DNA of 64,000 bases, from the NCBI GenBank assembly GCA_002917075.1, contig NTMA01000052.1, positions 124,001 through 188,000 of the forward strand, given 5' to 3'. The notes beneath the pieces are model-generated. The model was not told the DNA's origin. It saw only the letters and a program-made list of their open reading frames with translations, and did not search any database. Source of the stretch: Hawksworthiomyces lignivorus (lineage: Eukaryota > Ascomycota > Sordariomycetes > Ophiostomatales > Ophiostomataceae). Within the stretch, counting starts at the first letter, position 1; each line of letters begins with the position of its first letter. This document shows, piece after piece, positions 33,222-47,100 of the stretch. The position numbers and the translations under genes were made by a program.

Positions 33222-33949
33222 TCAGGCCACCCTGTCTATGGATGGTATAGACAATGCAAAATTCATTGATACCCCCAAACACGTGACTGATTCTTGTGCA
33301 TGATTCCCTCCGTATACTCGTAGATCCAACTTCTCTACAGTTCCTGACTACTAATCGCGAAGCCACGGAGTTATGCTACGAAATATTAGGTATGTTAAAC
33401 TTTACCATTTTTGATAGCTTCAGCTGCATCGTGCACGATAGGCATTTCAATTTTTAATTTCTTATCCCTATATTTCCTATATCCCTATATCCTTTAACAG
33501 AATTTTTTTTTTTTTTTTGATTTTCAGTCGATAGGAACTATTGCTGTTCCCGTCTCGAACATATTGTTTTCTGTTGCTACCTAGAGAAATCCCAAGTCTA
33601 AAAACATAAGAAATGAAGGCGACGCCGAATTGGGGAATCATGAGAATTGTGTATGCACAGATACCTGCGACCGCAAAAATTATGGACAAAATACAGCGAT
33701 TATAAAGGCGAGTTAAGAGAAAGGAGCGGTGCAGGTAGAAGAGGAAATAGGAAAAGGCTTTAACGTAGAGTGTGATATGAATTGGTCGAGATTTCAAGGC
33801 GTCTCGGGTCAGGCAAAATGCCGCCGATAAAATGAGGAATAGATCCGCAATAGAGCAGAAGCTGCAATGGCCGAAGTGGCTGCATATTCAGTATGTTCGT
33901 GCAATGGAAGTAATACTACAGATATCGTACAGTCCTTACTAAAGGCGTT
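33222..33949. other. Intergenic, convergent ends
   Basis: About 730 bases between two converging genes, AT-rich with a T run near 33503-33519. A 106-codon minus-strand frame (33797-33477) looks hydrophobic only because of AT bias; it matches no family. CTCCGTATACTCGTAG occurs at 33307-33322. Confidence 0.5.
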
Positions 33950-35778
33950 TTAAGCAGGGTACCCTGAGAGAACGAAGTCAGCAAAACAGAGCCACATGGA
34001 AAGGAGGTTAAAACAAAAGGGGGACAGGAGCACGTACACCATGAGCACACGGCAATGATGCAGTAGAGACACATCAGCAGCATGCCCTCAAGCCAATGGC
34101 TCTTGCCGTCGCCAATGAGGTAGTTGACTAGGAGCACCGACACGAACAGGACGGCGACTTGGAAGATGTCGAAGCTCAGAGACATGTCGTCGAGGTCCAT
34201 GCCCCAGCCGATGACAATCAACAGAGGAATCAGGAACAGAGCGACCTGCATGCTCGAGCCGACGGCGACGCCAATGGCCAGATCCATCTTATCCTTGATG
34301 GCGACGGTGACGGCGGTAGCGTGCTCGGCGGCGTTGCCGACAATGGGCAGCAGGATGAGACCAAGGAACTCCTTGCTGATATGGCCCTTGGTCGTGACGT
34401 AGTCGATGCTGTCGACGAGGAACTCGGCGCAGAAGGCAATGATGACCGTCGAGCCAACCAGAACACCGAGGGCGACAAAGAAGTGCAGCTGGGGCTCCTC
34501 GCCCTCGTCTTCGTCCTCGGGCCCGTTTGCAATCAGCTCGTTGACCCGCTGATGCTCCTCGGCGGACTCGGACATGCCGGGCATCTTGACCACGTTGGAC
34601 GAGCGGATGATGGCGCCGCGGATGGCACCCTTCTGGACCTGGTGCTTGAAGGGCTTCGCGGCGACCTTCTTGCTCTCTTCGCTGAAGACGGCATGGTGCG
34701 TCTTAAGCTGGAAGAAGAGGTAGGCGGCGTACACGACGAGGAGGATGATGGCCGTGCCGCGCGAGAGCATGGCGACGTCCTTGGTGGACGTGATGCTGGC
34801 GGCGTCGAAAACGGTCGGCACGATGACGCCGGCGACGGCCAGAGCCAGCAGACTGGCGGCCGTCTGGGCGACGGTAGTGTTAAAGTACTGCTCCTGACGA
34901 CGCAGGCCACCAAAGAAGAAGCACATGCCCATGACGAGCAGCAGGTTAGAGAGAATACTGCCAATCAGAGATGTCTGCACGATGACGACCTGCTTCTGGG
35001 TAAGAGCCATGATGGCGACGATCAGCTCGACAGCGTTACCAAAGGTGGCATTGAGCAGGCCGCCGAGCGTCTCGCCGGTACGCAGCGCGATCTCCTCCGT
35101 AGCAAAACTCAACATGGCGGCCAGCGGAATGATGGCGATGAAATTGACGACGAAGATGGCAATCGGGTCGACAGACGTAAAATGCAGACCAATGCCGACA
35201 GGTGCGGCGAAGAGGAGGAGGTTGATGTACGAATTCAAAAAGGTGCGCTTCAGCTGGTTGCCGACAGTGAAGGGCTCTTTGGGCTGGATATTCTTGAACA
35301 TCCGGTGTTCCTTCTTTTCCTTGTCCTTGGGAGTCTTGTGGGAATCTTCGGGCTCGTCCTGGCCGGCCGTGGTGACCCGGTCGCTTCCACGGCTCCGGTT
35401 CTTGAGGGTCGCGGCCGAGTTCGACTGTTGCGATTCGACGGAAGACTCTCCCGCCTTTTCTCTCTCGGCGATGGCTTCTTCGTCGACCTCTTCCATCACG
35501 CCGCCGGTGCCGACCGTGGCGGCATTACTCATGAGGCGTGCTCCAGAATACGAGCTGGAAGGCGCCGTCATGGCGTGCCCAACGGGGACGCCAAAAGCCG
35601 GATCGGTAACTTCATCTCCGCCGACGTTGGCCTCGACATCGCGGTCTTCGGATCGTGGGAAAGTCGTGCTTCTCTTTGGGACCCATATATGTGAAAAGGG
35701 GTTGAAGGGCGCATCGCCGGCTGCGCGGCTCTCTCTGTGCGCCTGTCTCTTGACTCGAAACGCATCGACTAAGGACAT
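33950..35778 (-). CDS. Vacuolar Ca2+/H+ exchanger (CAX family, Vcx1-like)
   Basis: Exports cytosolic Ca2+ into the vacuole using the proton gradient. Exon 1 (35778-34038) and a 14-base terminal exon (33963-33950) join to 584 residues ending CSWWYPA, the usual WxYP-type end of fungal CAX proteins; reading through the donor (TGGT|GTACGT) gives a Cys-rich unrelated tail. Both alpha-repeat ion-binding motifs are intact: GNAVE (residues 248-252) and GNAAE (481-485). The acidic patch EDEDEGEE (421-428) separates the halves, and about ten hydrophobic segments follow residue 180. The 170-residue Ser-rich N-terminal cytosolic region could be the regulatory, calcineurin-responsive part seen in relatives. 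Fungi have several CAX paralogues, so no symbol is given. Confidence 0.92.
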
Positions 35779-38700
35779 GTTAGTAGTCTGATACGGGCAC
35801 CCGGCGCCGGAGCTCGCCCCTTGGAAGCGTTTGTGAATGAAGTGCAGTGATTATCGATCATCAATAAAGATGGGATTGATGTTATTGATCTGAGGAAGTC
35901 TTTCGGTTGGGGGTGGCAGCAAGTTGGGTCGGGAAAAGGAAACAAAAAGACGCGCGCGTGAGGTGACATTGAAGGCTTTCGACGATGTGCGCAAACCAGA
36001 AAGGGACAGAAAAGGCAGTGGAGAAGAAAGTTTCACACAGGGGGCAATGGAAACAATTAAAAGGAAACATTAACCCTGTTAACCAAATTCAACGGCTTGT
36101 GAAGATAGGTTAAATCATGGTGTGTGGGTGTGTGGGCACGGGCAAGGGGCAGAGATACAATGTCGTACTCGCAAGTGCACGGTGAACATTTTAGCGCATC
36201 GACAGCGAGGCAGAGCAGAACTTGACGAGGGCAACGTAAACAAAACGGAAAGGTGGAGACCGAGGAAGAGGGTGGGGCACAAAGTCGAGGCTGGACTGAA
36301 GTTGGCACACCGAGCGCACGACTGGCGGAGAGGTTATTGTGCTGTTCCGGGTGCCTGGTGTTTTAGAGTTGTGTAAGGGTTTGACTAGCGTAGCGCAGCG
36401 GGAGCAGCACGAAGCAAATAGTGTGAACCAAAAAAGGGGCGCAGCATGGAGACGTGGACAGAGGCAAAGATCAAAGAGGAAAAAGATAGCAGCAGAAAAA
36501 AGCAATAATGTGGAATATTGCAGTGTATTGGGGCATATTGTGACATGTTGGGGCATGCTGTGGGGATGAGCTAGCTGGAATGGGGAATATCCTTACACGA
36601 CATTTTCAATTGCGATTTTGGGTACGGTATGAAATGACTATTGATGAGCCTTTCTTTGTTGTCTCTTTTTCCGATGGCGGACGCTGATTAGAGAGATGCG
36701 GAGGAGCGGTAGTCCTAAGCCGGTGGTGGGCCGGTGGAGGGTGGTCTGGAATACTCGTAGGAAGATGACTGGAGAAGGCTAGATGAGTCTGGAAAAAAAA
36801 ATTAGGCTTCTATCGTGATCAGAATTGCACGCTTTGGGCTAGTTGTGCCAGATCGCTTGGGAGGCAATCGGGAGGCAAGGTGGTGATGCGGTAGACGGCG
36901 AGCGGCGAGCGGCGAGCAGCAGCGAGCTGAGCAAGGAAACCGAAGCCGTGGAATTGGGAGGCGAGACGCGTAATAACGCAATGGAAAGAATGGCCGGGAA
37001 AGAATCAAACAAGAGGAAGACAAAAATGCAGATGAGGGCTCAGGGTATTTCAACACGAAAAAACGAACCGTTCAGGCAAGGCTCCTCCTTCAAAGTAAGA
37101 AATGCCGCGCGTGGACAGACGTATGCGGGAGGGCGGAGGGATCCCAAAAAAGGCGACAGCGCTGTGTGCAGTAGTTGGTTTGCCGCCCGGGTCGGTGGAA
37201 ATCAAATGCGAGCGACACGCGGATGGTGACAGCCAAAGGCGATGAAGTAAACGAATGCGATCGTGGCTTTGCTGGTTTACTGATGGGCCGGTTCTGTCTA
37301 TACTCTTAGCGGGAGGTGGTTGCGTGCGAACTGAGCTAGCTCCTTGCTGCCGGTGGTTGGAATAAGCGGTACAACTCAAAGGGAAATCAACTAGTTGGGA
37401 AGCGTTGCTGCTATGGAATCGGGCGTAATCTTAGCTGCAGGCCGATTTAGGGTTTGGTGGTTATCCGAAACTCAGCCCCCGGTAAGGCAGAGTAGGTTGA
37501 ACAGACAATAAAGAATAAGGTAAGACCCAGTATTGAATGCCCCAAAGTAGAAGAATGCGAAAAAGAGAACAGACTGCCTAGTTGATGTCAGGATCTGCGC
37601 CGTACTGTTGAGGGCAGTGTTTGCTTTTTATAACAAGTGACAAGGCGCTGGTGCTTGGATGTGTGAGACTTCTGAGGATGAAAGGGTGATAATGGGGGAA
37701 CTGGGGGCCTTGAAATATGATATACATAGGTCTGTATGTATCCGTAGGCCTGCGATTGCGGTCGAGGGCGAAGTTGGCAAGGCGAAATGGAATCAAGTGA
37801 AACACGAGGACAGCGAGGAGAGAATGTGATTGATGAAGAGGGCAAAGGAGAATAAATGATGAATGAAGGAAAAAAGAAGTGAGCAAGAAAGGCGGCGATG
37901 TTCACAGCCGTTTGCGTGTTGCTGGGAAACAACTGCACAACTTGCTTGGCTCCTTCTTCTTTCTTCTCTCTTCTTTCTTGCTTTCCTTGATTGATTGACT
38001 TGCGCTTTTGTTTGTCTGATAGCTTGTGCAACTCACCTTTCAGATATGCGAATAAAGATTGAGAAACGTATTGCGATAAAAGGGGCAGCTGCACCTCAGT
38101 CGCGTGCTCCTTTTGCTGGATAAATTAGCAGAGAGCGGTCGCAAATGTAATTATAAGTGTGAAGACAACAAAATAAGAGTAGGAAAGAGCGCAGAGAAGT
38201 GAAAAAAATAGGAGGGCAATTGGGGAAGGAGCGGCAGAAGGAAGAAGGAAATGAGAAAGAGATGAGGGACAAAAGAGGTCAATCACAATGAAAGAGCAGA
38301 AAAAGAAATGCGAAAATGCGAGACCAGAGGGAATGGAGGATGGAAGGAACGAGGTGCAGCGCAATGATGTGCGCAAATTCGACGAACGTCTCTGCTGCGA
38401 CTGAGAGCGAAGGGGCAGCCCATCGTGCCTCCCCAAAATGCCAAGACCATAACAAGATTTTACTATTTTTTCTTATTTTCATTTTCTACGTGTCGTTGTC
38501 CCGCCGTTTCAGAATGCTGCAACGAATACAGTGAGGTACAGGGTACTATTCGCTCGAAAAAATTACACTGTCCGCTAGCGTGGAGAGAGCTATACACGTA
38601 CGTCACAGCACGGTGCTGCCAGTGCGCGCGAAAGGAGAGACAGAGGACATTACTCGTATCCAGAGACAGAGACAGAGACAGAGACAGAGACGGAGACAGA

Positions 38701-41141
38701 GAGAGGGAGAGGGAGAGAGAGCACAGTCCACGCCAAGAGCCACAAGGGCAGCCATTGAAATTAGGGCCATTTGCTCCAAACTACAAAAGGACTGTTGGCG
38801 GGAGGGCTGAAAGCGCCATCTGCAGAGCAAGCAGCAGTGACACAGAGCAAAAGGGTTAGATCTGTCTTGGCAAGCTACTCAATTACCTCTGGACTGGTCC
38901 AAGGAGTGATGATTATTGGACGGTAATTACTCCATTGCGGCAGAGCCTATTTGATGATCGTCTCCCCTAAGGGAGAAAGAGATGAGGTGCGAGGAGCCAG
39001 GAGCAGCGCCTGTCTGCCTGCAGAAGGGAAATAAAAAATTTCTCGCCATAGTGGACCAACTCGATTATCGACGTCATATTCATCCGGTGCTTACCTGGTT
39101 TTACAAGATCAATGGCGGCGATCTGTGGACGGCGAGCTGCGAGTGCGAGCGAGGACGGCCTCCAGGGTCCTGCTGCGGATTGACGGGTACGTAAGATGCG
39201 GTGTAAGACGCGGTTCAGAGGTGAAATGCGAAGAAAGATGCGCCCAATATAGACATATCACAGCACTCGTAGACGGCCAACTGGGGAGCTGCTATATTGT
39301 ACACGTAGTGCCTTAGCTTGCATGTCCAGCTTGTATGGCCTGGCTTCCGGGCACTCGTTCAGCTGAGGGACAAGTGCGTCAATTCTGCACTAGCAAAAGC
39401 TTTTTTACACGAGAAAGAGGAAAGCAGGCCGAAGGTAGAAAGCAGCCCAAAACACAGACCAGAAATGCTGTGAATAACAACAACAAAGCAAACGAGCACA
39501 AAAGACATTCACAGCAGCTTCTATTACGGAGTAGCTGCAGCAGTATGACCAAATGTGTGTAATAAATTATCATCTGTGAACTGTGTGCTGTGCCAGCGTC
39601 TCAGGAGGCCTCTTTTCTCAAAGCCTTGGCCCTTGCAAAATGGACAAAATAAGATAAAAACTGGGGCCCCTTATTCAACTCTCTCCATATTAAAAACAGG
39701 GCAATTTATATACCCCCGTGCTCCCTGTTTTCTCCTTTCTTACGATAGACAGCTACATACGTAGACCCCTGGAACATTTTGTCGATACGAACATGCTAAT
39801 CAGCACCCCAAGAGAACGCTCGTTCTCGCACCTGTCGCAGTGGCAGCAAGCACAGCCAGTCAGACCATTTGGGAGCGTTGTGAGGCATATCGCCGTACGA
39901 TGCGACAGTCGACGGCTCGACGGGCACACTGACGACTGAAACCAGCCACGCTGTAAGACTAGCCCACTGCAGTGTTGAGCAAATAGCGTGTGTCTCTCCT
40001 CTCCTAGGTGGGATATAATATGCGTCTGCCCGTTTTTGCACGTCGGGGCGTGTCTTCCGTGATATAACCTCACCGTACTTTTGGGAGGTCACCAGCCAGA
40101 GTCCTGCTGCGTTGTCAACTGCAAGAGTCTCCTTACATATGCCGTTGCTTTGATGTAAGATGTGCTTGCTTGGCGCGGGGAGCGACCACAGTTGGGGGAG
40201 TGCTGGTTTTTTCCAACCCCTTTAGTTTCTGCCCAATTGCACATCTCCCGTCTGCGATTTCTTTCTAGAAACCCTGCACGTAGAGCTTCTGAGGAACACA
40301 GCCTATTTGTTGAGACATCTGGCTTGTGGCTGGTGGTTTCGTTGTGCTCGACCGTCTTTCCTCAATGACTCCCGCCAAGCTTTGGGCAGCATCTGCACTT
40401 CGTGTTCCACAATGGTTCCCTGACGTATATGACTTTTTTTTTTGTCGCTTTGTTCGCTACGCGTCATCGTCTCTCTAATTGGGTTTGGCTAGGGTAGTAT
40501 AACGGTCATCTCGATCACACTGGGGCTGGGGCTGGGATGCGGATGGACAGGAGGTGACGGGAAAGGCCAATTGCGTAGGACGAGAGAGACATTCTGCGCT
40601 GTCCATCTTCTTTGTGCACTATTTGTCTCACTACGTCGGCGAGTTGTGCGACAGCCGCCTATCTGCTTTACCGTGGTTAAAATTCTTCTGCCTTGGTGTT
40701 ATCTTCTCGCTCCGGCGGCCGGTGGCCTATCGATGACGAGAATGTGCAGGATGGGAGGATTTCGCCAAGGGACACACTGAAAGGATGCGACAAAGGAAGC
40801 GCAGGAAGCTGACTCTTTTTCTCCGTGCATGGAGGAGAATGTCACTGGTGCTGGCTGTGTGCGTTCTGCTAAAGGCAATCAGATCACTATCAGTCAATTG
40901 GAACTGAGAAGAGCATAAAGGGGTGTGGCCAAGCAGAGATGAAAATAACGAATCAGCAAAGCCCATCAAGTTCGTAAAAAAAAAAGGGAACCACTTCATG
41001 ATTCTCGTGCGGCTATCTCTTTAGTATTCCATCATTGTCCCTTCATATGCTATTCACAAAAGTAAAATAGTATTACAAAATTAAGCTCAAACACATACAA
41101 CACATATACACACACGTACACACAATGCGTCGCGCTGCGCC
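35779..41141. other. 5.4-kb gene-poor region
   Basis: It combines the exchanger's upstream region and the 3' flank of IML1, both on the minus strand. It is rich in simple sequence: a GGCGAGC tandem at 36897-36925, a GACAGA tandem at about 38663-38700, A-rich tracts and scattered ACTCGTA/TACGGAGTA motifs (36751, 38650, 39524). No frame shows family similarity or exon-like codon structure. A long 5' leader or a noncoding transcript is possible but not supported. Confidence 0.45.
38663..38722. repeat. GACAGA microsatellite
   Basis: Five to six copies of the hexamer GACAGA, one with a G substitution, run into a GAGAGG purine tract. The strand is pure purine over more than 50 bases. Confidence 0.85.
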
Positions 41142-44100
41142 TCATGGCAGCCGCGACTCGCCCTCTGCCATGCGGTCCAGGCCAATGTCGTCCACGCTGC
41201 CGCGCCGGAGGAAGAGCCGCGACGCCAAAAACCCGCTGCCGGCCATGCGGCTGATCGCCGGCGGTTGCGGCGGTAGGATTGTCGCTACGCTCGGCGATCG
41301 GAGGCTGGCGGCCCCGCTGGCTGGGCTGCTGCTGGTAGCGTTGTCGCCGGCGTCTTCGAGGACGCTGCTGCTCAGGATGCCCGGCGGCAAGCCCAGGGTC
41401 GGAATGCTCGTGTCCGGTACGGCGGCCGTCGCCGCGGCAGCGATGGCGGCGGCCGAGGGCTGCAGCAGCGATGACGGCGACGACGACGACGGGGTCGACA
41501 GCGACGCCGCCGCTGCCGCTGCTGCTGCCGCCACCGAGGGCACGGCGGCAATCGGGCGCATGGCCGGCGTGCCCGCCAGAGACCCTGCGCTCTTGTCCAG
41601 CACCTCGCCGTAGAACGCCTCGAGCGCGGCCTCGTCGCGGCAGAACGCTTCCATCTCGTCCATGACCGTCTCCGGGTCCTCGCCGATCCCAATTATCGGC
41701 CTGGCCGGCACCGCGGAGCCTCCCGTGCTGCTCACACCGCCCGCTGCGCCGCTTGCACCAGCGCCTGCAGCACCAGCTGCCGCACCGGCAGTTCCGGTCC
41801 TGTGCAGCAGGCCTGAGACGGCCCCCGCGCTGCTCCTGGTGCCGGGGACGTCCATACCCGCCGCTCGAAGGCGCGGCGAGCCGTACGCGCCCATCCTGCC
41901 CATCGGCGACTGTAGTGGTGTCTGCTCGTAGGATGCACCGCCTAGCGGCAATGGCGGCACCTGTTGCGCCTGCTGCGCTTGCTGCTGCTGATCCATCATG
42001 CGCGTATCGCGGGCAGCGGCAGCAGAAGACGAAGCGGCCGACTGCGGCACCGCGTGGTTGCTGTGCAGGCGGTTGACGACCAGCAGGTAGTCGCCGTCGT
42101 CGGTGATCTGGGCCAGGATGATGCCGGACCGGTGAATGTACTGCGAGTAGCGGAAGTCGGGGCGGCCCCACGAGTAGAGCACATCGACGCTGGCCGGGAA
42201 GTTGGAGGCGGCCTCGGTGTCGAGCACAAAGCCAAACTTGCGCAGGATCGCCCGCTGGTAGAAGTGCCGGCCTGGCTGCGCCTGCGGCGCCAGCGACGCC
42301 GGGTCGTAGTACGTGACCGGCCGGCGCATCGGCGGCGGCCGCGCCAGCTGGATCCGGTATGGCCGCCGGAACGGGTTGCTCTCCGTAATGGCCGACGCCT
42401 CGGCGATCGGCACCTCCACCAGCCGCAGCCCGTGCTGGTACGCCTCGCGCGCCCACGCCTCGATGGCGTCCTCGATCAGCTTGGCCGTCACGTTCATCCA
42501 CTCGATGCGGATGTGGTAGCACGTGTCCGGGTTGTGCAGCCGGTCGTAGTGCAGGTCCACCCGCTCCGGCCGGTACGACCGCCGCCGCGGGTCCACGTCG
42601 TACTTGATCATCTTGCTCAGCACCACCCGCGGCTTCTTGCCCGACACCGCCGCCAGCGCCGTCGGCGTCGACGCTCCCGACCCTTGCCCCATCTCCTCGT
42701 GCGCCGACGACGGCCGCGCCAGGCCCGCACGCGGCCCGTCGCCGCGCGCCGAGGCTGCGGCTGCCCCGCCGTCCCTCTGCGGTGCGTGCTCCAGCAGTGG
42801 CGTCGGCGGCGCCGACGACTTGCGCGCGTTGAACCAGCCGCTGCCCGCGCTGTACGGCTTCGCGTACTCGTTGCTGATCTGGTAAAAGTACTGCCCGTCG
42901 CGGAACGGGTGCCGCTTTTCCACGTGCACAAACAGGCCCTGGTCGCGCCGGCCCTCTCGCGCGTTCGGCGCGGCGGCGGCGGCGGCGGATGCGCTGGTCG
43001 AGGCAGCGCCGCCGGCGCCGCCAGCTCCGCTCTCCGTATTGCTGTTGTTGCTGTTGTTGTTATTGCCGCTCCCGCCGGTGTTCGTGCTCCCGGCAGCGCC
43101 GTCCTTCTCACCCTCTGCCTCTCTTCCCCTGTCCGGCCGGTGCGCCTCCTTGTCGGGCTCACCCGCCTCCTTCTCCTTCTCGCGGCTCTCCCTCTCGCGG
43201 TCCTTGTCCGACGCCATGAGCAGGTTCCCCAGCGCCTCGGCCTCCTCGCGGTTCTCGAGGTCTTCAAAGTTGTCCAGCAGCCAGCTCGTCATGTCCGACC
43301 CGATGAAGCAGTTGTAGTGCAGCCGCAGGTGCCACCGCCGGTTCTGCATCCGCACGCCGCCGCTCTCCACCGGTTGCTGGATCGCTTCCGCCAGCGCTGC
43401 CAGGTTCAGGCTGCTCCGCCGGAACTGCTCCCGATTCGTCACCAGCTGGCCCTTGCGCGCGCTCGAGTCCAGGCCCTCCAGCAGCGGCAGCGTCTCCAGC
43501 TCCGCTGCGATCACTAGCGAAGGGTCTTCAGTCTTGTACACGACGTCTAGCGGGTTCGTCTCCTTGCGCCGCCGGTTGGTTACGCTCTGATAGTGCCGCT
43601 CCGACGCGGGGACCACCCGGTTCTTCTGCCACATCTGCCCCAGCTTGCGGATGCCCTCGATGCGCACCTCCTCCTCGTTGTCGCCCGAGCTGTTCACCGT
43701 CGTCTTCTGTGCCATGGGGATCAGCACGTACCGCGCCCGCCAGAATCGCAGCTTGTCCGTCAGCTGGTCGTCGTGCCCGGCAAGATACGAGTCGATGTAG
43801 TTCCAGTTGCGCTCGGGCTTCGGCGCCGTCAGGTCGATCGCGCGCGTCTCGTAGTCCCGGTCCAGCAGCGTGCGGATTGCCGGCCGGTAGAGGGGCGCAG
43901 GGGCGGGGCCCTCGCCGTCGTGGCGGCCGCCGTTGAACTCGCTCGTCTTGCGCTGGTGGATGTTCACTTGCACTTCGGAGCCACTGCCGTAGGACAACTG
44001 GTGGATGGTGTTGCCAATGGACATGAAGATGCTCGTGCCGTCTTCAAAGGGCTGACCCGAAGAAAAGATGTCGGCAATCTTCATCTGCTTCTGGCCAAAC

Positions 44101-47100
44101 GCCTTGGCCACTACGGGGCCGATTACGACCTGGAAACCCTGCGAGAGCCGCAGGCTGATCAGCTCGCGCAGGAGATCCTCCCGCGTCCGCGGCACCTCCG
44201 GCAGCAAGTCTTCGTCCGCCTCCTGCGACACGTTGTACGGCTGCCGCTGGTACTCGGTGTCGAACTGGGCTTTTGTCGGGAAATATTCCGTCGTCAGAGG
44301 CACGGCTGCCGGCGCAAAGAGCGTCTTCCATCTCATCGCGCGAATCTCGCCCGGCCGAGGAAAGACGTGCTGCCAGCGGCTGTTGAATGTCGCTAGGTCG
44401 ATCTTGTTGGCTTCTGGCTTGGACGGGTTGATCAAGACGAGCCAGGGCTGCATTGCGGCAATTGGTGAAAGCGTCTTGGGAATCTCCGGCACAATGTCGG
44501 CAAGAAGCTTTGAATTGTACACCTTCTGTGCGTCTTCCGCCCGAAGGGCGTTCGAGGATCGAAGGTCGCGGTCTTCCCGTGACATGTCGGCGCGAGCTGC
44601 CAGGCCAGTGCGGCGGAAAGAGCCGGCGAGGGGCTGCGATGGAGCGTCGATGCTCTTGATGGAAATAGGGCGCGCGGGCGTCTCAGGAAGCGCGTCCCTC
44701 TTTATGTCGAATGTCCCTCCATATCCAGACTTGCCTCCTAGCGTTGCTGATCCGGGCCTCTGCCCAAAGCCGCCGCGGTCTGTAGATAGTGCAGCACGCG
44801 GGGACGGAAGGGGGGCCTCCTTTGCTTCGCCCATAGAGAAGACGGCCGACGTCTTTGGTGTTCCTGGGAGCTGCAAGTGCTGAGAGGCAGTTCCTCTCAA
44901 TGGTGTGGTTGGGCTGATGGTTAAGATGGAAGGCCGAACCGGGAGCCGAGCCGCAACCGTCTCTGCGTTCACCTCGGCTACGGCAGCCTTCGGCGTCGTG
45001 ATGTCGAAGCCCCTGCGGCCCAGGCTGATCTGTCGCATGACTTTCGGCATCTTGGACGAAGACGACCGCGAGCTGACGACGCTGTCTTTGTCAAAGCTGA
45101 CTGATCTCGACTCGCGGGAGTTCCAGTCTGTGCTACGGCTGGCCGTGTCGGATACTGTCGAAGTCGTGGCCGTCGACGGCCGGTGGCTAAGGTTTCCTAC
45201 GGCTATAGTGATGTGGGCGGCCGTAGACGTCCGGCGATCCACGTGATGAGACGCGCTTTCGATGGCCAAGACGTTCTGCCTTCTCAGCGTGCTCGGCCCG
45301 GAGAACAATGACCCCGGAGCGGCATCTTCGAGCTCTTTCCTATGGCTAGAAGTAGGGCCATGGCCATGGTGCCGTTTTGTTGTCGGCAGCTTCTGGCGGG
45401 TTTCGTCATATTCTTGAAGCTGCTTCCAGAGCGATTTGCTATCTTGCTTCGCAAGCTTATCGGCGGCAAACTTCTGAAACCCATGGACCTGGTCAAACAA
45501 CACATTTGCGGGCAGCTTGTTTCTGACGACAAGAATTCCGTCGTGTTCAAGGGGGGAGGACGTCAGCGACCCCGACGATGGCTTGAATGCGCTGCGAGGA
45601 AAGCGAGGGTCTAGGTGCAGAGGGGTTGTCTCAATCTCGTTTGTCTCGAGAACGCCCCTCATCTGCAAGTCATACATGCGACAGCGGACGGCGAACTCGG
45701 CATGCGATGCCCCGTCTTCCATACCCTCCATAGCTATGAGGGGACTCGGCGGCACGCCTTGGCGCATCAGCAGCTCGCCAGGCTCGCTAGCCCAGTAGGA
45801 GACGTGGAGCCACTGCGGCAGCGCATAGATCCAGCTGTCGTTGAAGCGGTCGGCCGACATCGCCTCATAGCCCCGCTGCGACCCCGGCGTGCCGTCGGTT
45901 GCCTTGCTCGGCGATAGAGAGTTGAAGCCGATACTTGAGTAGCTGCCATAGAGGGGCGTCGCGTGCTTTGATGTGCTGCTGCTGAGGCTAGGCCCGCTTC
46001 TAGCACTATTTCCGTGGCCGTGGCTGTGGCCGTGGTTCTGACTGTAATAGGACCTGGATTTGGAAAAGTTTCTCTCTAGGTAATGTGGATGACGGAAGCG
46101 AAAGAGTGGCGCATAGTGCAGCGGCACTTTCGGAACACAAATCAGGTCGATGCCGATGCCGTTTCCAATCAAGGCCTCCGTCGTCCTGCGCAGGGAATCG
46201 TATTCGACTTCAAAAACACCCGACCCGGGCGTGATAACAACTACGGAAATACCGGTACGCATGAGGTCGCGGTCGACGTAGTCGTGGGAAAACAGCGTTG
46301 ACGCCATGTTTATGGCTTCGAGAACGTTGCCGTACATAGCCGGAGACGACTCCGCTTGGATGTGGCGCTGATTCTTAGCCGCGTAGGGCTTCTTCATTCC
46401 GTCATCCGTCATAGACGCCATGGTGTCTGGGCGAAGGAAAGCGAGATGATGGAGGCTGATGTCGCGTCGGAAAAGGTTGAACTCTCGCTTCAGCTGGTGT
46501 AGAATGCGGGTCCACTCGCCGCTGGACATCTCGCTGACGACGACCCGGTAAAAGTCCTTGTAGGGGCGGCGGTTGCCGGAAGGCTGCACGCCGGTGTAGT
46601 AGTCGTGTTGGACGGACGCCTCGCTGAGGTCGACTGTCAGGCCGGTGTCGTACTCAACCCGTGCAAACAGAACGATGGTGACAAGATGCTTCACGTTTTT
46701 GGCAGCCCATTTCTTGAAGAGGCTGGGCAAGAGACCATTGACCACCTTGCTAAAGATGATCTCTCCGGAGCCGTCCGAGTCGAAGTCCCACATCTCCCTG
46801 GCCATCTGAATAAAGAGAACGAAGCGCGCAGACTCGCTTCGAAAAATAGGACGGGTATTCTTGCCAAAGAATGCCGACTGAACCCTCTTTCCTTCGACAA
46901 ACACATGCGTAACCTGCGCTTTTATGGTGCTCATAAACAGTACCATCTGACCTCGGTAGATGGTTCGTTCAGACAGCTCGGATACGGCAAGCCGCCACAT
47001 ATCTGCTCGCGAGAGGTACTGGTCCTTGAAGACAAGCTCGACGTGTGAAGCCTCAATGGCTGGGTTGCTGGCGTCTACCTGTATGGGGGTCAATGGTCGA

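Noticed and set aside
33477..33797. Possible 106-residue membrane protein on the minus strand
   Set aside because: Hydrophobicity follows from AT-rich DNA; no ATG context, family or splice support, and it lies between converging 3' ends.
34159..35694. 511-codon plus-strand open frame
   Set aside because: It is the exact antisense of the Ca2+/H+ exchanger exon; its composition (Asp/Gly/Val/Leu-rich) is the mirror of GC-biased codons and it has no family similarity.
36843..37229. 128-codon frame in the 35.8-41.1 kb gap
   Set aside because: Built on a GGCGAGC tandem and A/G-rich DNA; no domain and no matching exon partners.
38663..38722. Purine tandem as a possible CRISPR-like array
   Set aside because: Simple hexamer microsatellite without spacers; the host is a eukaryote.
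41964..43517. Long plus-strand open frame (517 codons) and another minus-strand overlap near 41-43 kb
   Set aside because: Shadows of the GC-rich IML1 coding sequence; Arg/Pro/Ala-rich products without domains.
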